Below are positions 25,700-35,535 of a stretch of 64,000 nucleotides of DNA, piece after piece (position 1 is the stretch's first letter; each line of letters begins with the position of its first letter). The stretch is taken from positions 1 to 64,000 of the forward strand of contig NZ_NQMR01000016.1 in assembly GCF_002276045.1 (NCBI RefSeq), given 5' to 3'. A program made the translations under genes and the position numbers. The DNA is from Pseudoalteromonas sp. NBT06-2 (lineage in GTDB: Bacteria > Pseudomonadota > Gammaproteobacteria > Enterobacterales > Alteromonadaceae). Below the pieces are notes generated by a model. That model ran no database searches. It was not told the origin of the DNA and saw only the letters and a list, made by a program, of their open reading frames with translations.

Positions 25700-26956
25700 A
25701 TGGTTGAATATCAGCATATTTGTGTACCAGAAGATGGATCAAAAATTATTTTGAATAAAGATGGTTCTATAAAAGTGCCAAATAATCCAATAATTGCGTT
25801 TATAGAAGGAGATGGGGTAGGCGTTGATATAACTCCTGTTATGCTTAATGTTGTGAATTCATGTGTTGAAAAGGCTTATAGTGGAAAGAGGCAAATAAAA
25901 TGGATGGAAGTATATAATGGAGAGAAAGCGGCTAAAATGTATGATGGTGATTGGTTTCCGCAAGAAACACTTGAAGCAATTAGAGAATATCGAGTTGCAA
26001 TTAAAGGGCCGCTAACTACACCAATCGGTGGTGGGTTTAGGTCTTTAAATGTAGCACTTCGACAAGAAATGGATTTATACGTTAATATGAGACCGATAAA
26101 ATGGATTGATGGTGTTCCTTCTCCGTTAAAAGAACCTCATAAAACGAATATGGTGGTATTTAGGGATAATAGTGAAGATATATACTCCGGTGTTGAATTC
26201 AAAGCGGGGTCAAGTGATTCTGAACGATTACTTGAGTTTTTACAAGCTGAAATGGGTGTAACTCGTATTAGATTTACTGAAAATTGTGGCATAGGTATAA
26301 AACATATTTCTGAGCAGGGCTCAAAAAGACTGATCCGAAAAGCAATAAAATATGCAATCAACAATGAACGGGATTCGGTAACTTTAGTACATAAAGGAAA
26401 CATCATGAAGTTTACCGAAGGTGCATTTAAGCAATGGGGCTATCAGGTCGCAAAAGAAGAGTTTGCTGCAAATATGCATGCAAATGGACGCTGGATGGAG
26501 ATACAAAACAAAATTACTAACAAGCCATTAATAATAAAAGATATGATTGCAGATAGCATGTTACAGCAAATAATTCTTTGTCCAGAAAATTTTGATGTAC
26601 TGGCTACAATGAATCAAAATGGCGATTTTTTATCCGATGCTCTGGCAGCCCAAGTAGGTGGAGTAGGTATCGCTCCTGGAGCTAATTTAAACGATGAAGT
26701 GGCATTTTTCGAGCCTACCCATGGCACCGCAGCAAGACTAGCTGGTTGCAATAAAGTAAATCCTAGTTCAATTATATTATGCGCTCAAATGATGTTAAAT
26801 CATATAGGTTGGTTTGAGGCGGAAAAATTAATATCTAAGGGCCTTGAGGGGGCGATTAAATCGAAGCAAGTAACTTATGATTTTTCGTCTGAAATAATAG
26901 GTTCCAAAGAGGTAAGCTGTTCTGAATTTGGTCAAATAATTATAGAAAATATGTAA
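25700..26956 (+). CDS. icd: Isocitrate dehydrogenase (NADP+)
   Basis: Icd converts isocitrate to 2-oxoglutarate and CO2 in the TCA cycle. The 418 residues match the E. coli enzyme (416). The substrate loop [13 protein letters not shown] places S115 at the site of E. coli S113, the residue phosphorylated by AceK. NMRPIKW and [13 protein letters not shown] supply further substrate arginines, and the metal/NADP region ([23 protein letters not shown]) is intact. aceK lies 1.7 kb downstream on the same strand, which supports phospho-control of the glyoxylate branch. The gene has its own 260-bp upstream region and a terminator at 26981. Confidence 0.95.
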   Translation: MVEYQHICVPEDGSKIILNKDGSIKVPNNPIIAFIEGDGVGVDITPVMLNVVNSCVEKAYSGKRQIKWMEVYNGEKAAKMYDGDWFPQETLEAIREYRVAIKGPLTTPIGGGFRSLNVALRQEMDLYVNMRPIKWIDGVPSPLKEPHKTNMVVFRDNSEDIYSGVEFKAGSSDSERLLEFLQAEMGVTRIRFTENCGIGIKHISEQGSKRLIRKAIKYAINNERDSVTLVHKGNIMKFTEGAFKQWGYQVAKEEFAANMHANGRWMEIQNKITNKPLIIKDMIADSMLQQIILCPENFDVLATMNQNGDFLSDALAAQVGGVGIAPGANLNDEVAFFEPTHGTAARLAGCNKVNPSSIILCAQMMLNHIGWFEAEKLISKGLEGAIKSKQVTYDFSSEIIGSKEVSCSEFGQIIIENM

Positions 26957-26980
26957 AATCGAGATGATTTTAGGCATACG

Positions 26981-27017
26981 AGTTTATGCCTCTTTAAGAT
27001 GAAGCATAAACTTTTTT
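26981..27017 (+). terminator. Terminator after icd, with an overlapping alternative hairpin
   Basis: The 9-bp stem AGTTTATGC (26981-26989)/GCATAAACT (27004-27012) is followed by TTTTT. A second hairpin, AGGCATA/TATGCCT (26972-26991), uses part of the same 5' arm, so the two structures exclude each other. Confidence 0.7.
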
Positions 27018-27021
27018 AAAA

Positions 27022-27465
27022 TCAGGCTACCTTACACTGGATCAAATTAGTTTGTTGTAATTGAGTTGAATTATTAATGTGTGAAGGCAAAAGCTGCTCA
27101 ATCCGTTGGTTCAGCTTATCAGTACACGTACTTTCAATGTCTAAATGCATTTTAAGTTTTGCAATTTTGGCTATAAGACTTGTAATTATCAACTGGGGCA
27201 CTTCACAGCAAAACTCATCCAAAATAATGGTTGGTATTGATTTATTGTTATACTCAAGTTTACTAATCGTTGAATTATCTAAATTCATTTTACGGCAATT
27301 AGCACCAAACTCTATTACTAAAATTGAAAGCACTTCATAAAATGTATTATAACTAATATGTGAACTAGGCAGAATTTCATCTTCTATAAAATGACGTAAT
27401 GGACTATCTATATAAACTTTTTCTCTACGTTTAAAACCCTGATCTGCATTAATTTGTGGTTTCAT
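27022..27465 (-). CDS. Hypothetical protein between icd and the LysR gene
   Basis: This soluble protein of 147 residues is not recognised. The N-terminal third is charged (NADQGFKRREKVYIDSPL). The middle carries hydrophobic stretches that look like amphipathic helices rather than membrane spans, plus a CC pair in DEFCCEVPQLI. No signal peptide or known motif is visible. I chose the ATG at 27465 because GAGAG lies at a usable distance; an in-frame ATG at 27480 is possible. It runs in the same direction as the LysR gene, whose stop lies about 160 bp upstream, so joint transcription is possible. Confidence 0.55.
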   Translation of the reverse strand: MKPQINADQGFKRREKVYIDSPLRHFIEDEILPSSHISYNTFYEVLSILVIEFGANCRKMNLDNSTISKLEYNNKSIPTIILDEFCCEVPQLIITSLIAKIAKLKMHLDIESTCTDKLNQRIEQLLPSHINNSTQLQQTNLIQCKVA

Positions 27466-27628
27466 AATTTTATCTCTCATTCCATCATATATTTCATTTA
27501 TGTCGGTTTTACATAATAAGTATAAAACGACTCCTCAACGCTCACTTTCAAATTAGCGTGTTTAGATTCATAAATGAAATTATTGTTTTCAATATTTGGA
27601 ATTGATTTAATCAATAATACGTGCAGAA

Positions 27629-28576
27629 TTATCTATCTTTAATGGTTTTTGAGAAGTCACTTATGGCTCTTCTTAACCATTGATGCGCTTTTGAGTGATG
27701 TAATAATGGGCTCCAAATCATTTTTATTTCTATTGGCACAATTTGAAATGGTACTTTTATGGATACTAAATTTGCGTTATATTTATACAGCATAGCTTGT
27801 CGTCTAGGTATTGTCGCAATTAAATCTGATTGCTCTAACAGCAATTGAGTTAGCATATAGTGCCGTGTAAACACCCTGATATTACGTGTTTTATCAAATT
27901 GCCATAATGCCTCATCGACCCAACCAAGTTTATGTGAACCAGATTTATTGGTAACTGCACTTTCGGCACCCCATCCTGAACGATTAATCCAGATATGTTC
28001 ACTTTTAAGATATGTCTCTAAATTTGTTTGTTTGCTGTAGATACTGTCTTTATGGGTGATACAACAAAAATTATCACTCCAAATACGTGCTTGATGAAAT
28101 GATTTTGGTAAAAAAGTAAATCTATTAATTGCCAAATCAATTAAGCCTTTTTCCATATCCTGAAGGTTGATATCTCCAGGTGTTAATATATCAAAATTAA
28201 TTTGTGGTGCTTTTTTTAATAAAGATGAGATAAACGGCGCGAGTAATGTCGCTTCAATATAGTCGTTTGTCATAATTCTAAATGTAATTTGACTATGCTC
28301 TGGTGAAAAGTCTTTATCGGGTTGGGTGATTTGCTCTGCCATAGATAAGAATAAGACTATCTCAGGCTGCAATTTTAAAGCTTTATCAGTAGGTGTCATT
28401 CCTTGAGCTGTTCTAACAAGTAATGGATCATCAAATAATAACCTCAATCTACTGAGAGCATTACTCATTGCAGGCTGTGTTAATGCGACTTTATTTGCAG
28501 CCTTAGACACGCTGCCTTCTTCAATGAGTACATTTAAATAAACTAGTAAATTAAGGTCGATATTACGTATATTCAT
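27629..28576 (-). CDS. LysR-family transcriptional regulator
   Basis: The 315 residues have the standard LysR layout. A winged helix-turn-helix lies at about 3-62 (DLNLLVYLNVLIEEGSVSKAANKVALTQPAMSNALSRLR in pieces, followed by DDPLLVRTAQGMTPT), and a periplasmic-binding-protein-like effector domain at about 90-305. The HTH is closest in style to the NodD/LeuO branch. It is divergent from aceK with a 105-bp gap, the classical place for control of a neighbour. It may therefore regulate aceK and itself; the effector and targets are unknown. Confidence 0.85.
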   Translation of the reverse strand: MNIRNIDLNLLVYLNVLIEEGSVSKAANKVALTQPAMSNALSRLRLLFDDPLLVRTAQGMTPTDKALKLQPEIVLFLSMAEQITQPDKDFSPEHSQITFRIMTNDYIEATLLAPFISSLLKKAPQINFDILTPGDINLQDMEKGLIDLAINRFTFLPKSFHQARIWSDNFCCITHKDSIYSKQTNLETYLKSEHIWINRSGWGAESAVTNKSGSHKLGWVDEALWQFDKTRNIRVFTRHYMLTQLLLEQSDLIATIPRRQAMLYKYNANLVSIKVPFQIVPIEIKMIWSPLLHHSKAHQWLRRAISDFSKTIKDR

Positions 28577-28681
28577 TAAATCTATATTACTTATTCAATT
28601 TATAAATTATTTCAATTAAAGCCTGATTGCTAAGGTTAGTAAATAAAGATGTGGAAATAGTCATAATAGCTGAGGTTTATA

Positions 28682-30445
28682 GTGCAAGATAAAGTAAAAA
28701 GTATGCAAACAATGAATGATGTTATTGCGATTAAAATAGCAAGGGCGATCCTTGGCGGTTTTGAATCTATGTTTGCTGATTTCTTAAATATCACATTAGC
28801 AGCGCAATCTCGGTTTGAAAGAGCTGCATGGCATGAAGTACAGGATGCAATGAAACAAAGACTAAAGGTATATGAAAATAAAGTAGGCGAAACCGGTCAT
28901 GCCGTAAAACTAATTGCTTTTAATGAGTATTCAAATAATTCAATTTGGCATGATGCTAAAAATCATTTCGCACATTTGATCATAGATCATGAAAATGCAT
29001 TAATAGGGCAAACATTTTTCAATTCTGTTTTTGGTATTATCAAAGGAGACTATAACAAAAGAGCAGTACATTTATTTATTTTACAGGCACAATTTAAACC
29101 TGCTAAAAGAACAACAGAAGATGTTTTATGTCGATTAGATAGTAGTTCGGGTGTGGTTGATGCTTTTGATAAACTTTTACATTATTTTAAATTTAGAACA
29201 ACTTTTGAAGATTTACCCAGAGATATCGTTTTTATTAATACCGTTTTAGATAAATTTGATGGCGATTTACTCAGTATCGAAAATTGTCATTTGGAATTTG
29301 CTAAATCACTTTTTTTTCGTAATAAGGCATGTTACATCATAGGGCGATTAATTGATGATGATGACAAACGTAGTGTGCCATTTGCCTTGCCACTTTTAAA
29401 TGATAAAGAAAATGGGTTGTATGTAGATGCCTTTATTATTGGAGAGGGACAACTGAGTATGCTATTTGGTTTTGCACGCGCTTACTTTATGGTAGATACC
29501 GACCAACCCGTTAGATATGTTGATTATTTATGCGAGTTATTACCTAAAAAACAACGCTTCGAGTTATTTAATGCAATAGGTTTTATTAAACATGCAAAAA
29601 CAGAATTTTTTAGATATAAAGTTGACTCAACAAAAAATATGCCATTAAAAGAAAAATACGTGAGCGCCCTTGGAATCAAAGGCATGGTGATGTTAGTTTT
29701 TACGACAGAAAATTCGAAGTATGTGTATAAAATGATTAAAGATAAATTTACCCCGCCTAAAAATATCACTCGACAAGTGGTAATAGACAAGTATAACTTT
29801 GTTAAAAATGCAGACCGTATTGGTCGATTAGTTGATACTCAAGAGTTTAGGTATCTGGCATTTGATTTATCTCGTTTTAGTGATGAAATATTAGTTGAGC
29901 TACATAAATATGCCAGCGAGAATTTGATCATAAATGGCAATGCACTTATTCTAAAACATGTCTATGTTGAAAGGAAAATGACACCGTTAAATTTATATAT
30001 TAACAATATTAATGAAAATGAGTTAAATCAAGTTATGTTTGAATATGGATGTGCAATCAAACAATTAGCCGCAGCAAATATATTTCCAGGTGATATGCTG
30101 ATGAAAAACTTCGGTGTAACTCGTTGGGGGCGCGTTGTATTTTATGATTATGATGAAATCTGCCCTTTGACCCAGTGTGACTTTAAATCAATACCTCAAG
30201 CAGATAATACATATGATGAATTATCTAATGAGCCCTGGTTTGATATTGAAGCCAATGATGTTTTTCCCGAGCAGTTTTCTGTTTTTTTATCATCAAATTT
30301 AAAAGCTAAAAAACATTTTGATTATTACCATAAAGACCTTTATCGAGTGGAGTTTTGGCAAGCTTTACAATTAAATATACATAAAGGGGAAATCGCAAAT
30401 GTGTTCCCTTATAAAGAAAAGTGGCGTTTTAATCGTAATAGATAG
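28682..30445 (+). CDS. aceK: Isocitrate dehydrogenase kinase/phosphatase
   Basis: AceK is a bifunctional cytosolic enzyme that phosphorylates and dephosphorylates Icd, switching carbon between the TCA cycle and the glyoxylate shunt. The 587 residues (E. coli 578) align throughout: FNSVFGIIKGD, FFRNKACYIIGRLI, LFGFARAYFMVDTDQP, IGFIKHAKTEFFRYK, GIKGMVMLVFTTEN, YKMIKDKFTPPK, DTQEF with the AMP/catalytic Asp, then QLAAANIFPGDMLMKNFGVT and VFYDYDEICPLT. The start is GTG at 28682. Unlike enteric aceBAK, no aceA or aceB lies beside it here; icd and a LysR gene do. Confidence 0.95.
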   Translation: MQDKVKSMQTMNDVIAIKIARAILGGFESMFADFLNITLAAQSRFERAAWHEVQDAMKQRLKVYENKVGETGHAVKLIAFNEYSNNSIWHDAKNHFAHLIIDHENALIGQTFFNSVFGIIKGDYNKRAVHLFILQAQFKPAKRTTEDVLCRLDSSSGVVDAFDKLLHYFKFRTTFEDLPRDIVFINTVLDKFDGDLLSIENCHLEFAKSLFFRNKACYIIGRLIDDDDKRSVPFALPLLNDKENGLYVDAFIIGEGQLSMLFGFARAYFMVDTDQPVRYVDYLCELLPKKQRFELFNAIGFIKHAKTEFFRYKVDSTKNMPLKEKYVSALGIKGMVMLVFTTENSKYVYKMIKDKFTPPKNITRQVVIDKYNFVKNADRIGRLVDTQEFRYLAFDLSRFSDEILVELHKYASENLIINGNALILKHVYVERKMTPLNLYINNINENELNQVMFEYGCAIKQLAAANIFPGDMLMKNFGVTRWGRVVFYDYDEICPLTQCDFKSIPQADNTYDELSNEPWFDIEANDVFPEQFSVFLSSNLKAKKHFDYYHKDLYRVEFWQALQLNIHKGEIANVFPYKEKWRFNRNR

Positions 30446-30543
30446 TTTTCTTGTTTAGAGCACCTTATACTGCAGTTGACCTTGATGTAACTAGATAAAA
30501 AATAATACATCAATGAAGACGTTATTACCTTATAGGGATGAAA

Positions 30544-31257
30544 ATGTTAAACCAAGATTCAGATGACCATATTCCAGCAATTGTTTTAGATAAAGAAGAT
30601 ATCAAACATACAAGTTTTGATGTCAAAACGATAACAACACAAGATACATCTGAGAAACAAACAAGTAAAATATCAATCTTGCTAGTTATTTTGACTATGA
30701 CTGCTTTTTCAGTTTCGATATGGTTCTTATACCAACAAAATAATTTATTATTAAATAGCCAGAGACGTATTGAAACCTTAGAAAATCAATTATCTGCAAC
30801 AGGTGAAGAGATTGGAACATCAGCAGTTTTTATGCAGGTTAAGGTTAAAGATTTATCAGAAAAAACGGCAGAACTGTGGAAACAAATGGATAAATTATGG
30901 GCTTCTGCATGGCGAAAAAATCAAAATGATATTGGTGAGTTAAAAGCTAATTTACAAAAATACCAAACATTACAAACTCAGCAGCAAGGTGTAATGAAGT
31001 CTGTGTTATCACAACAAGCACAATTAGCTATAAACTATAATAAGCAAACTGCGATTAAAACAAAAAGCATACAAGAACTAAAAGAACTATTATTTGAATT
31101 TGAAATGAAATCGGCTGACAGTGAAACTAAAATATCAGAGTTAAAAGTTAAAATAAATAATCTTTCAAAGCAATTTAAACAATTAACTGAGCAAGTTATA
31201 AGTTTTGAATCAAAAAAAAATGCAAATACAAATATTAATAAAGTGACACAATCTTAA
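30544..31257 (+). CDS. Single-pass membrane protein with long coiled coil
   Basis: The cytoplasmic N-terminus of about 40 residues is followed by one transmembrane helix (near 42-64, ISILLVILTMTAFSVSIWFL). A roughly 170-residue Gln/Lys/Glu-rich coiled coil then extends from about 68 to the end. I do not recognise a named family. ATG 30544 is preferred over ATG 30538 because the ribosome site AGGG is then six bases away. It sits upstream of rmuC, which has the same helix-plus-coiled-coil design, so they may be co-transcribed. Confidence 0.65.
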   Translation: MLNQDSDDHIPAIVLDKEDIKHTSFDVKTITTQDTSEKQTSKISILLVILTMTAFSVSIWFLYQQNNLLLNSQRRIETLENQLSATGEEIGTSAVFMQVKVKDLSEKTAELWKQMDKLWASAWRKNQNDIGELKANLQKYQTLQTQQQGVMKSVLSQQAQLAINYNKQTAIKTKSIQELKELLFEFEMKSADSETKISELKVKINNLSKQFKQLTEQVISFESKKNANTNINKVTQS

Positions 31258-31314
31258 AAAATTCTGTCTATAGAAATGTTCAATGAGTGTAATAAATAAA
31301 ATAGTGAGAACCCA

Positions 31315-32754
31315 TTGATTATAAAAGAACAAGCACTGGCTATAGGTGTCGCTGCATCGGTAATAATAGTCGGATTATTTTTTTTTATATATTTATATAA
31401 AAAGATAACGAATTTAAAAACCCTAAACCAAACATCTGAAATTAAAATTAAAGAGTTAGAGGCGAGTAAAACACAGCTTGAACATAGCTTAAGTCGATAT
31501 AAAGACCAATATTTGGTTACCAAAACACGCCTTGAAGCAAAGTTTGATGAAATTGAGGCTTTAGGTAGCAATGTACGAGTATTAGAAAATAAACTTGAAG
31601 TGGTATCCCAAGATTTATTTGAACATAAGTCTCTCATCGCTAAACAACAACAAAAAGAGTCCGACTATACAGATAAAATTAACTTATTAGAAAAATCTGA
31701 GTTACGGTTAACTCAGCAATTTGAAAATATTGCTAATAAAATATTCAGCGAAAAAACTGCCCATTTTACCCAGCAAAATAAAACCGGGCTTGATGGCTTA
31801 CTTACGCCTCTTAAAGAACAATTATCAAATTTCAGCAAACAAGTAAATGATGTGTATACCACAGAGGCAAAAGAGCGACATGCTCTAAAATCTGAAATCG
31901 TAGGTCTCAAAGAATTAAATCTACAAATGGGTCTTGAAGCAAGTGCTTTAACAAAAGCTTTAAAAGGAGATAATAAAAAACAAGGTACTTGGGGAGAAGT
32001 TGTATTAGAGCGTGTATTGCAAAGTTCAGGTTTAAGGGAAGGCCATGAATATGAAACACAATTACATTTAAAAAACCAAGATGGTAAGGCCTATAAGCCA
32101 GATGTTATTATCCATTTACCACAAGGAAAAGACGTTGTTGTCGATTCAAAAATGGTGTTAGTCGCTTATGAACGCTTCCATAATGCAGAAACAGAAGTTG
32201 AACAAAATACGACATTAAAAGCACATATTAATGCCATTAAAAAGCATATTAATGAATTAAGTGCAAAAGACTATCAACTATTACATGGTATTAAAAGCTT
32301 AGATTATGTATTAATGTTTATACCTGTTGAACCTGCTTTTAATGCAGCGTTAGAGTATGAACCGACTTTAGTACAGTTTGCCCTTGAAAAAAATATTATG
32401 TTAGTTAGTCCAAATAATTTAATAGTGGCCTTGCGCACAATTAACAATATGTGGCGTATGGAATACCAGAATAGAAATGCACAAGATATAGCAGAAAAAG
32501 CAGGCACAATTTACGATAAATTAGTTGGTTTTGTTGATGATATGAAAAAAGTGGGACTAAACTTAGAGCGTGCGGAGTTAAGTTATGGTGATGCAATGAA
32601 AAAGCTTAGTGAAGGGCGAGGTAATCTTGTTAAAAAAGCCGAAGAAATGAAGTCATTAAATATAAAGGTTAAAAAATCATTACCTAAAGAAATGATTGAA
32701 AAATCTGAAATATCCATAAAAAATCACTCAGAGATCACATCTAAACTCCAATAG
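31315..32754 (+). CDS. rmuC: DNA recombination protein RmuC
   Basis: RmuC family proteins limit recombination between inverted repeats, and the core resembles restriction-type nucleases. The 479 residues (E. coli 475) comprise an N-terminal membrane helix (about 6-25), a coiled coil to about 140, and the conserved core: ALTKALKGDNKKQGTWGEVVLERVLQ in two parts, PDVIIHLPQGKDVVVDSKM, LDYVLMFIPVEPAF and ALRTINNMWR. The start codon is TTG at 31315 with GTGAG upstream; no ATG begins the helix. It is the last gene before a strong terminator at 32759. Confidence 0.92.
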   Translation: MIIKEQALAIGVAASVIIVGLFFFIYLYKKITNLKTLNQTSEIKIKELEASKTQLEHSLSRYKDQYLVTKTRLEAKFDEIEALGSNVRVLENKLEVVSQDLFEHKSLIAKQQQKESDYTDKINLLEKSELRLTQQFENIANKIFSEKTAHFTQQNKTGLDGLLTPLKEQLSNFSKQVNDVYTTEAKERHALKSEIVGLKELNLQMGLEASALTKALKGDNKKQGTWGEVVLERVLQSSGLREGHEYETQLHLKNQDGKAYKPDVIIHLPQGKDVVVDSKMVLVAYERFHNAETEVEQNTTLKAHINAIKKHINELSAKDYQLLHGIKSLDYVLMFIPVEPAFNAALEYEPTLVQFALEKNIMLVSPNNLIVALRTINNMWRMEYQNRNAQDIAEKAGTIYDKLVGFVDDMKKVGLNLERAELSYGDAMKKLSEGRGNLVKKAEEMKSLNIKVKKSLPKEMIEKSEISIKNHSEITSKLQ

Positions 32755-32758
32755 ACAT

Positions 32759-32808
32759 AAAATAGATTGATTGCATTATTTAAGTACTGCAATCTTATCT
32801 ATTTTTTG
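32759..32808 (+). terminator. Rho-independent terminator after rmuC
   Basis: A long, slightly imperfect stem (AAAATAGATTGATTGCA with TGCAATCTTATCTATTTT) ends in TTTTTT. The mismatch is a small bulge. Confidence 0.75.
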
Positions 32809-32869
32809 CAATAATGCCTTCAATTAGATTTACGTTAAATCAAAATATAATTTAGAGGATATACATTCC

Positions 32870-34522
32870 ATGGCGGAGATTGAAAATCGCCCAAGCAACT
32901 TTATTCGTACTATTATCGATAATGATCTTGCTAGCGGGAAACACGCATCAACTCACACTCGTTTTCCACCAGAGCCAAATGGTTTTTTACATATAGGTCA
33001 TGCAAAATCGATTTGTTTAAATTTTGGAATTGCCAAAGATTATTCAGGTCTATGTAATTTACGTTTTGACGATACTAATCCAGAAAAAGAAGATGTTGAT
33101 TATGTAAATGCGATTAAAAATGATGTTCAATGGTTAGGTTTTCAATGGCATGGTGATATCAACTATTCATCAAATTATTTTGATAAACTTCATAGCTATG
33201 CGGTTGAGTTGATCGAAAAAGGCTTAGCATATGTCTGTTTTTTAAGCCCAGAGCAAGCACGAGAATATCGTGGTACTTTAACTGAAGCGGGTAAAAATAG
33301 TCCTTATCGTGATACAACTGTAGCAGAAAACTTAGCTTTATTTGCCAAAATGAAAAATGGTGAATTTAAAGAAGGTGAATGTGTTCTTCGTGCTAAGATA
33401 GATATGGCAAGCTCGTTTATGGTGCTTAGAGATCCAATTATCTATCGTATCCGCTTTGTACATCACCATCAAACAGGTAACAAATGGTGTATTTATCCTA
33501 TGTACGATTTCACTCATTGCATCTCTGATGCATTAGAAGGGATCACGCACTCTTTATGTACATTAGAATTCCAAGATAATCGCCGCTTATATGATTGGGT
33601 TTTAGAAAATATCTCGATTGAATGTAAACCACAACAAATTGAGTTTTCACGTTTAAACCTAGAATATACACTAATGTCTAAGCGAAAATTAAATGAATTA
33701 GTTGAAAATAACTTAGTTGAAGGTTGGGATGATCCACGTATGCCAACAATTGCTGGTTTACGTCGCCGTGGTTATACGCCTGCGTCAATCAGAGAGTTTA
33801 GTAGCCGTATTGGTGTTACTAAGCAGCAAAATACTGTTGAAATGGGTATGTTAGAAGCCTGCATCCGCGAAGACTTAAATGACAATGCACCACGTGCAAT
33901 GGCTGTACTTGATCCAATCAAAGTTATTATTGAAAACTATGATGAAAGTGCCATAGAAGAATTAAGTGCACCTAACCACCCTAATAAAGAAGAAATGGGT
34001 AAGCGTATATTACCGTTTACTCGTGAACTTTATATCGAAGCTGAAGACTTTAGAGCTGAAGCAAATAAAAAATTCAAACGGCTTGTGTTAGATAAAGAAG
34101 TACGTCTTCGTAACGCATATGTAATAAAGGCTAATCGTTTTGATGAAGATGCAGATGGTAATATAACGACAGTATATTGTACTTACGACCCTGAAACGTT
34201 AGGTAAAAACCCAACAGATGGACGCAAAGTCAAAGGGGTAATTCATTGGGTATCTGCAAGTAAAGGGATTAAGGCGCAGGTGCGTCTTTATGATCGTTTA
34301 TTTAATGTCGCTAACCCAGATGCAGATAGTGAACTTAACCCTGAATCATTAAAAGTTGCACAAAATGCGGTGTTAGAACCATCATTATTAAATGCAACAA
34401 AAGAGCAGGCCTTTCAATTTGAAAGAACAGGTTATTTTTGTCGTGATAATAAAAGTGATGACTTAGTATTTAACCAAACTGTTGGTCTTCGTGATTCCTG
34501 GGCTAAGGTTGATGCAAAATAA
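32870..34522 (+). CDS. glnS: Glutaminyl-tRNA synthetase
   Basis: GlnS charges tRNA-Gln with glutamine. The 550 residues match E. coli GlnS (554). The class I signatures are HIGH at 41-44 ([10 protein letters not shown]) and LMSKRKL as the KMSKS loop. [29 protein letters not shown] in pieces, and [17 protein letters not shown] are family hallmarks, and the C-terminal anticodon-binding barrels are complete. The gene ends 8 bp before a decayed IS3-type element, whose left-end hairpin may now terminate it. Confidence 0.97.
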   Translation: MAEIENRPSNFIRTIIDNDLASGKHASTHTRFPPEPNGFLHIGHAKSICLNFGIAKDYSGLCNLRFDDTNPEKEDVDYVNAIKNDVQWLGFQWHGDINYSSNYFDKLHSYAVELIEKGLAYVCFLSPEQAREYRGTLTEAGKNSPYRDTTVAENLALFAKMKNGEFKEGECVLRAKIDMASSFMVLRDPIIYRIRFVHHHQTGNKWCIYPMYDFTHCISDALEGITHSLCTLEFQDNRRLYDWVLENISIECKPQQIEFSRLNLEYTLMSKRKLNELVENNLVEGWDDPRMPTIAGLRRRGYTPASIREFSSRIGVTKQQNTVEMGMLEACIREDLNDNAPRAMAVLDPIKVIIENYDESAIEELSAPNHPNKEEMGKRILPFTRELYIEAEDFRAEANKKFKRLVLDKEVRLRNAYVIKANRFDEDADGNITTVYCTYDPETLGKNPTDGRKVKGVIHWVSASKGIKAQVRLYDRLFNVANPDADSELNPESLKVAQNAVLEPSLLNATKEQAFQFERTGYFCRDNKSDDLVFNQTVGLRDSWAKVDAK

Positions 34523-34564
34523 TTAGCTAGTGTCCCATCCTGAAATAGGTTGAAGGTTTTAATA

Positions 34565-34595
34565 GAAGGCCAGTTGCTTTTGCATCTGGTCTTTT
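34565..34595 (+). terminator. Terminator-like hairpin in the IS left end
   Basis: A stem of about 12 bp (AAGGCCAGTTGC/GCATCTGGTCTT, one mismatch and one G-T) is followed by TTTTT. It is oriented to terminate glnS transcripts, 43 bp past the glnS stop. Confidence 0.6.
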
Positions 34596-34699
34596 TGTTT
34601 TCCCAGCGAAGCTGGCAAACGCGACAGATTAAAAGAAGTTTGTATCACCCTGACTAAAGGGAATATGATCCGAATGGCAAGGGCGTCAATGGCTGACGG

Positions 34700-34985
34700 T
34701 GGATCTGAAGGAAGCTCATTGAGCAATAGGTTACGTAAACGCTTATCCTCGAGCTCTCGTTCAAGGCGTTTTATTTTTTGTGTGGGACTTTCTTTTACTT
34801 TAGCTGATGGGTCCAGTCCATCTTACCGTGTTTTCTTAGCCATGTAAGTACGTTTGAGCGACATAGATTATTTGAGCTTTATAAGCCATATTGCCTTTTT
34901 CTACAGCGATAACAACTTGTGATTTAAAGCCTAATGAATAATCACGTTGGGTACGTCTATTATGCGTAATGTTTAAGTTGTTCAT
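34700..34985 (-). pseudogene. Remnant of IS3-family transposase orfA
   Basis: From ATG 34985 the minus strand reads NITHNRRTQRDYSLGFKSQV and VIAVEKGNMAYK, the start of the HTH transposase subunit. It is then interrupted by small deletions. The continuation SNVLTWLRKHGKMDW lies in a second frame, and TQKIKRLERELEDKRLRN, the coiled-coil region, in a third. At least two frameshifts and loss of the downstream orfB make it non-functional. Confidence 0.75.
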
Positions 34986-35035
34986 AATAAGTCCTAAATG
35001 TGTAAACACATTTCAGGACAAAACATAGTTTATAT

Positions 35036-35062
35036 AAAAGCCTATCAAATGATAGGCTTTTA
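35036..35062. terminator. Bidirectional terminator between glnS/IS remnant and fur
   Basis: The perfect stem AAAAGCCTATC/GATAGGCTTTT has an AAAT loop and T-rich sequence on both strands. It probably terminates fur on the minus strand and was originally the glnS terminator. Confidence 0.85.
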
Positions 35063-35078
35063 TATTTTTACTATATAT

Positions 35079-35522
35079 TTAGTGATTCGCATCCGCATAT
35101 TCAGAACAGGCTTGTGCATCTTCACATTCACCATATAGATAAAGAGAATGATTAGTTAAACGTACACCATTAGCAGTAGCTATATTCACTTGACGAGTTT
35201 CAATAACCTCATCATGAAATTCAATTACTTTACCACATTTTAAACATACTAGATGATCATGATGTGTTGTACCTGATAGTTCAAAAACAGATTTCCCACC
35301 TTCGAAATGATGACGGGATACAATACCGGCATCATCAAATTGGTTTAAAACACGATATACAGTCGCTAAACCAATTTCTTCATCTTTGTCTAAAAGAATT
35401 TTATAAACATCTTCAGCACTGATATGTTGATTTTCAGGTAGTTGTAAAATTTCTAATATTTTGATTCTTGGAAGCGTTACTTTTAAACCTGCTTTTTTTA
35501 ATTCTAAATTATGATCAGTCAT
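35079..35522 (-). CDS. fur: Ferric uptake regulator Fur
   Basis: Fur is the Fe2+-dependent repressor of iron acquisition. The 147 residues align with E. coli Fur: LKKAGLKVTLPRIKILEILQ, then GLATVYRVLNQFDDAGI in the winged helix, FEGGKSVFEL, HHDHLVCLKCGKVIEF with metal-binding His and the CxxC site, and RLTNHSLYLYGEC. I place the start at ATG 35522 (MTDHNLELKKAG), which matches the family; a TTG five codons upstream is less likely. It follows fldA on the minus strand, as in E. coli. A possible Fur box precedes it. Confidence 0.97.
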   Translation of the reverse strand: MTDHNLELKKAGLKVTLPRIKILEILQLPENQHISAEDVYKILLDKDEEIGLATVYRVLNQFDDAGIVSRHHFEGGKSVFELSGTTHHDHLVCLKCGKVIEFHDEVIETRQVNIATANGVRLTNHSLYLYGECEDAQACSEYADANH

Positions 35523-35535
35523 TAATTTTATACTC

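Larger units (their letters stand above)
34531..35025. mobile_element. Decayed IS3-family insertion sequence
   Basis: The 495-bp segment has related ends: left TGTCCCATCCTGAAAT, right (reverse complement) TGTTTTGTCCTGAAAT. It is flanked by a 3-bp direct repeat TAG (34528-34530 and 35026-35028), as expected for IS3-type target duplication. Inside on the minus strand is a broken orfA; orfB (the DDE transposase) is absent. The left end contains a terminator-like hairpin, common in these IS ends. The element cannot transpose by itself. Confidence 0.75.

Noticed and set aside
34665..34847. A 60-codon plus-strand frame between glnS and fur
   Set aside because: It is antisense to the broken orfA of the IS3 remnant, and its Ser/Arg-rich composition comes from the reverse reading.
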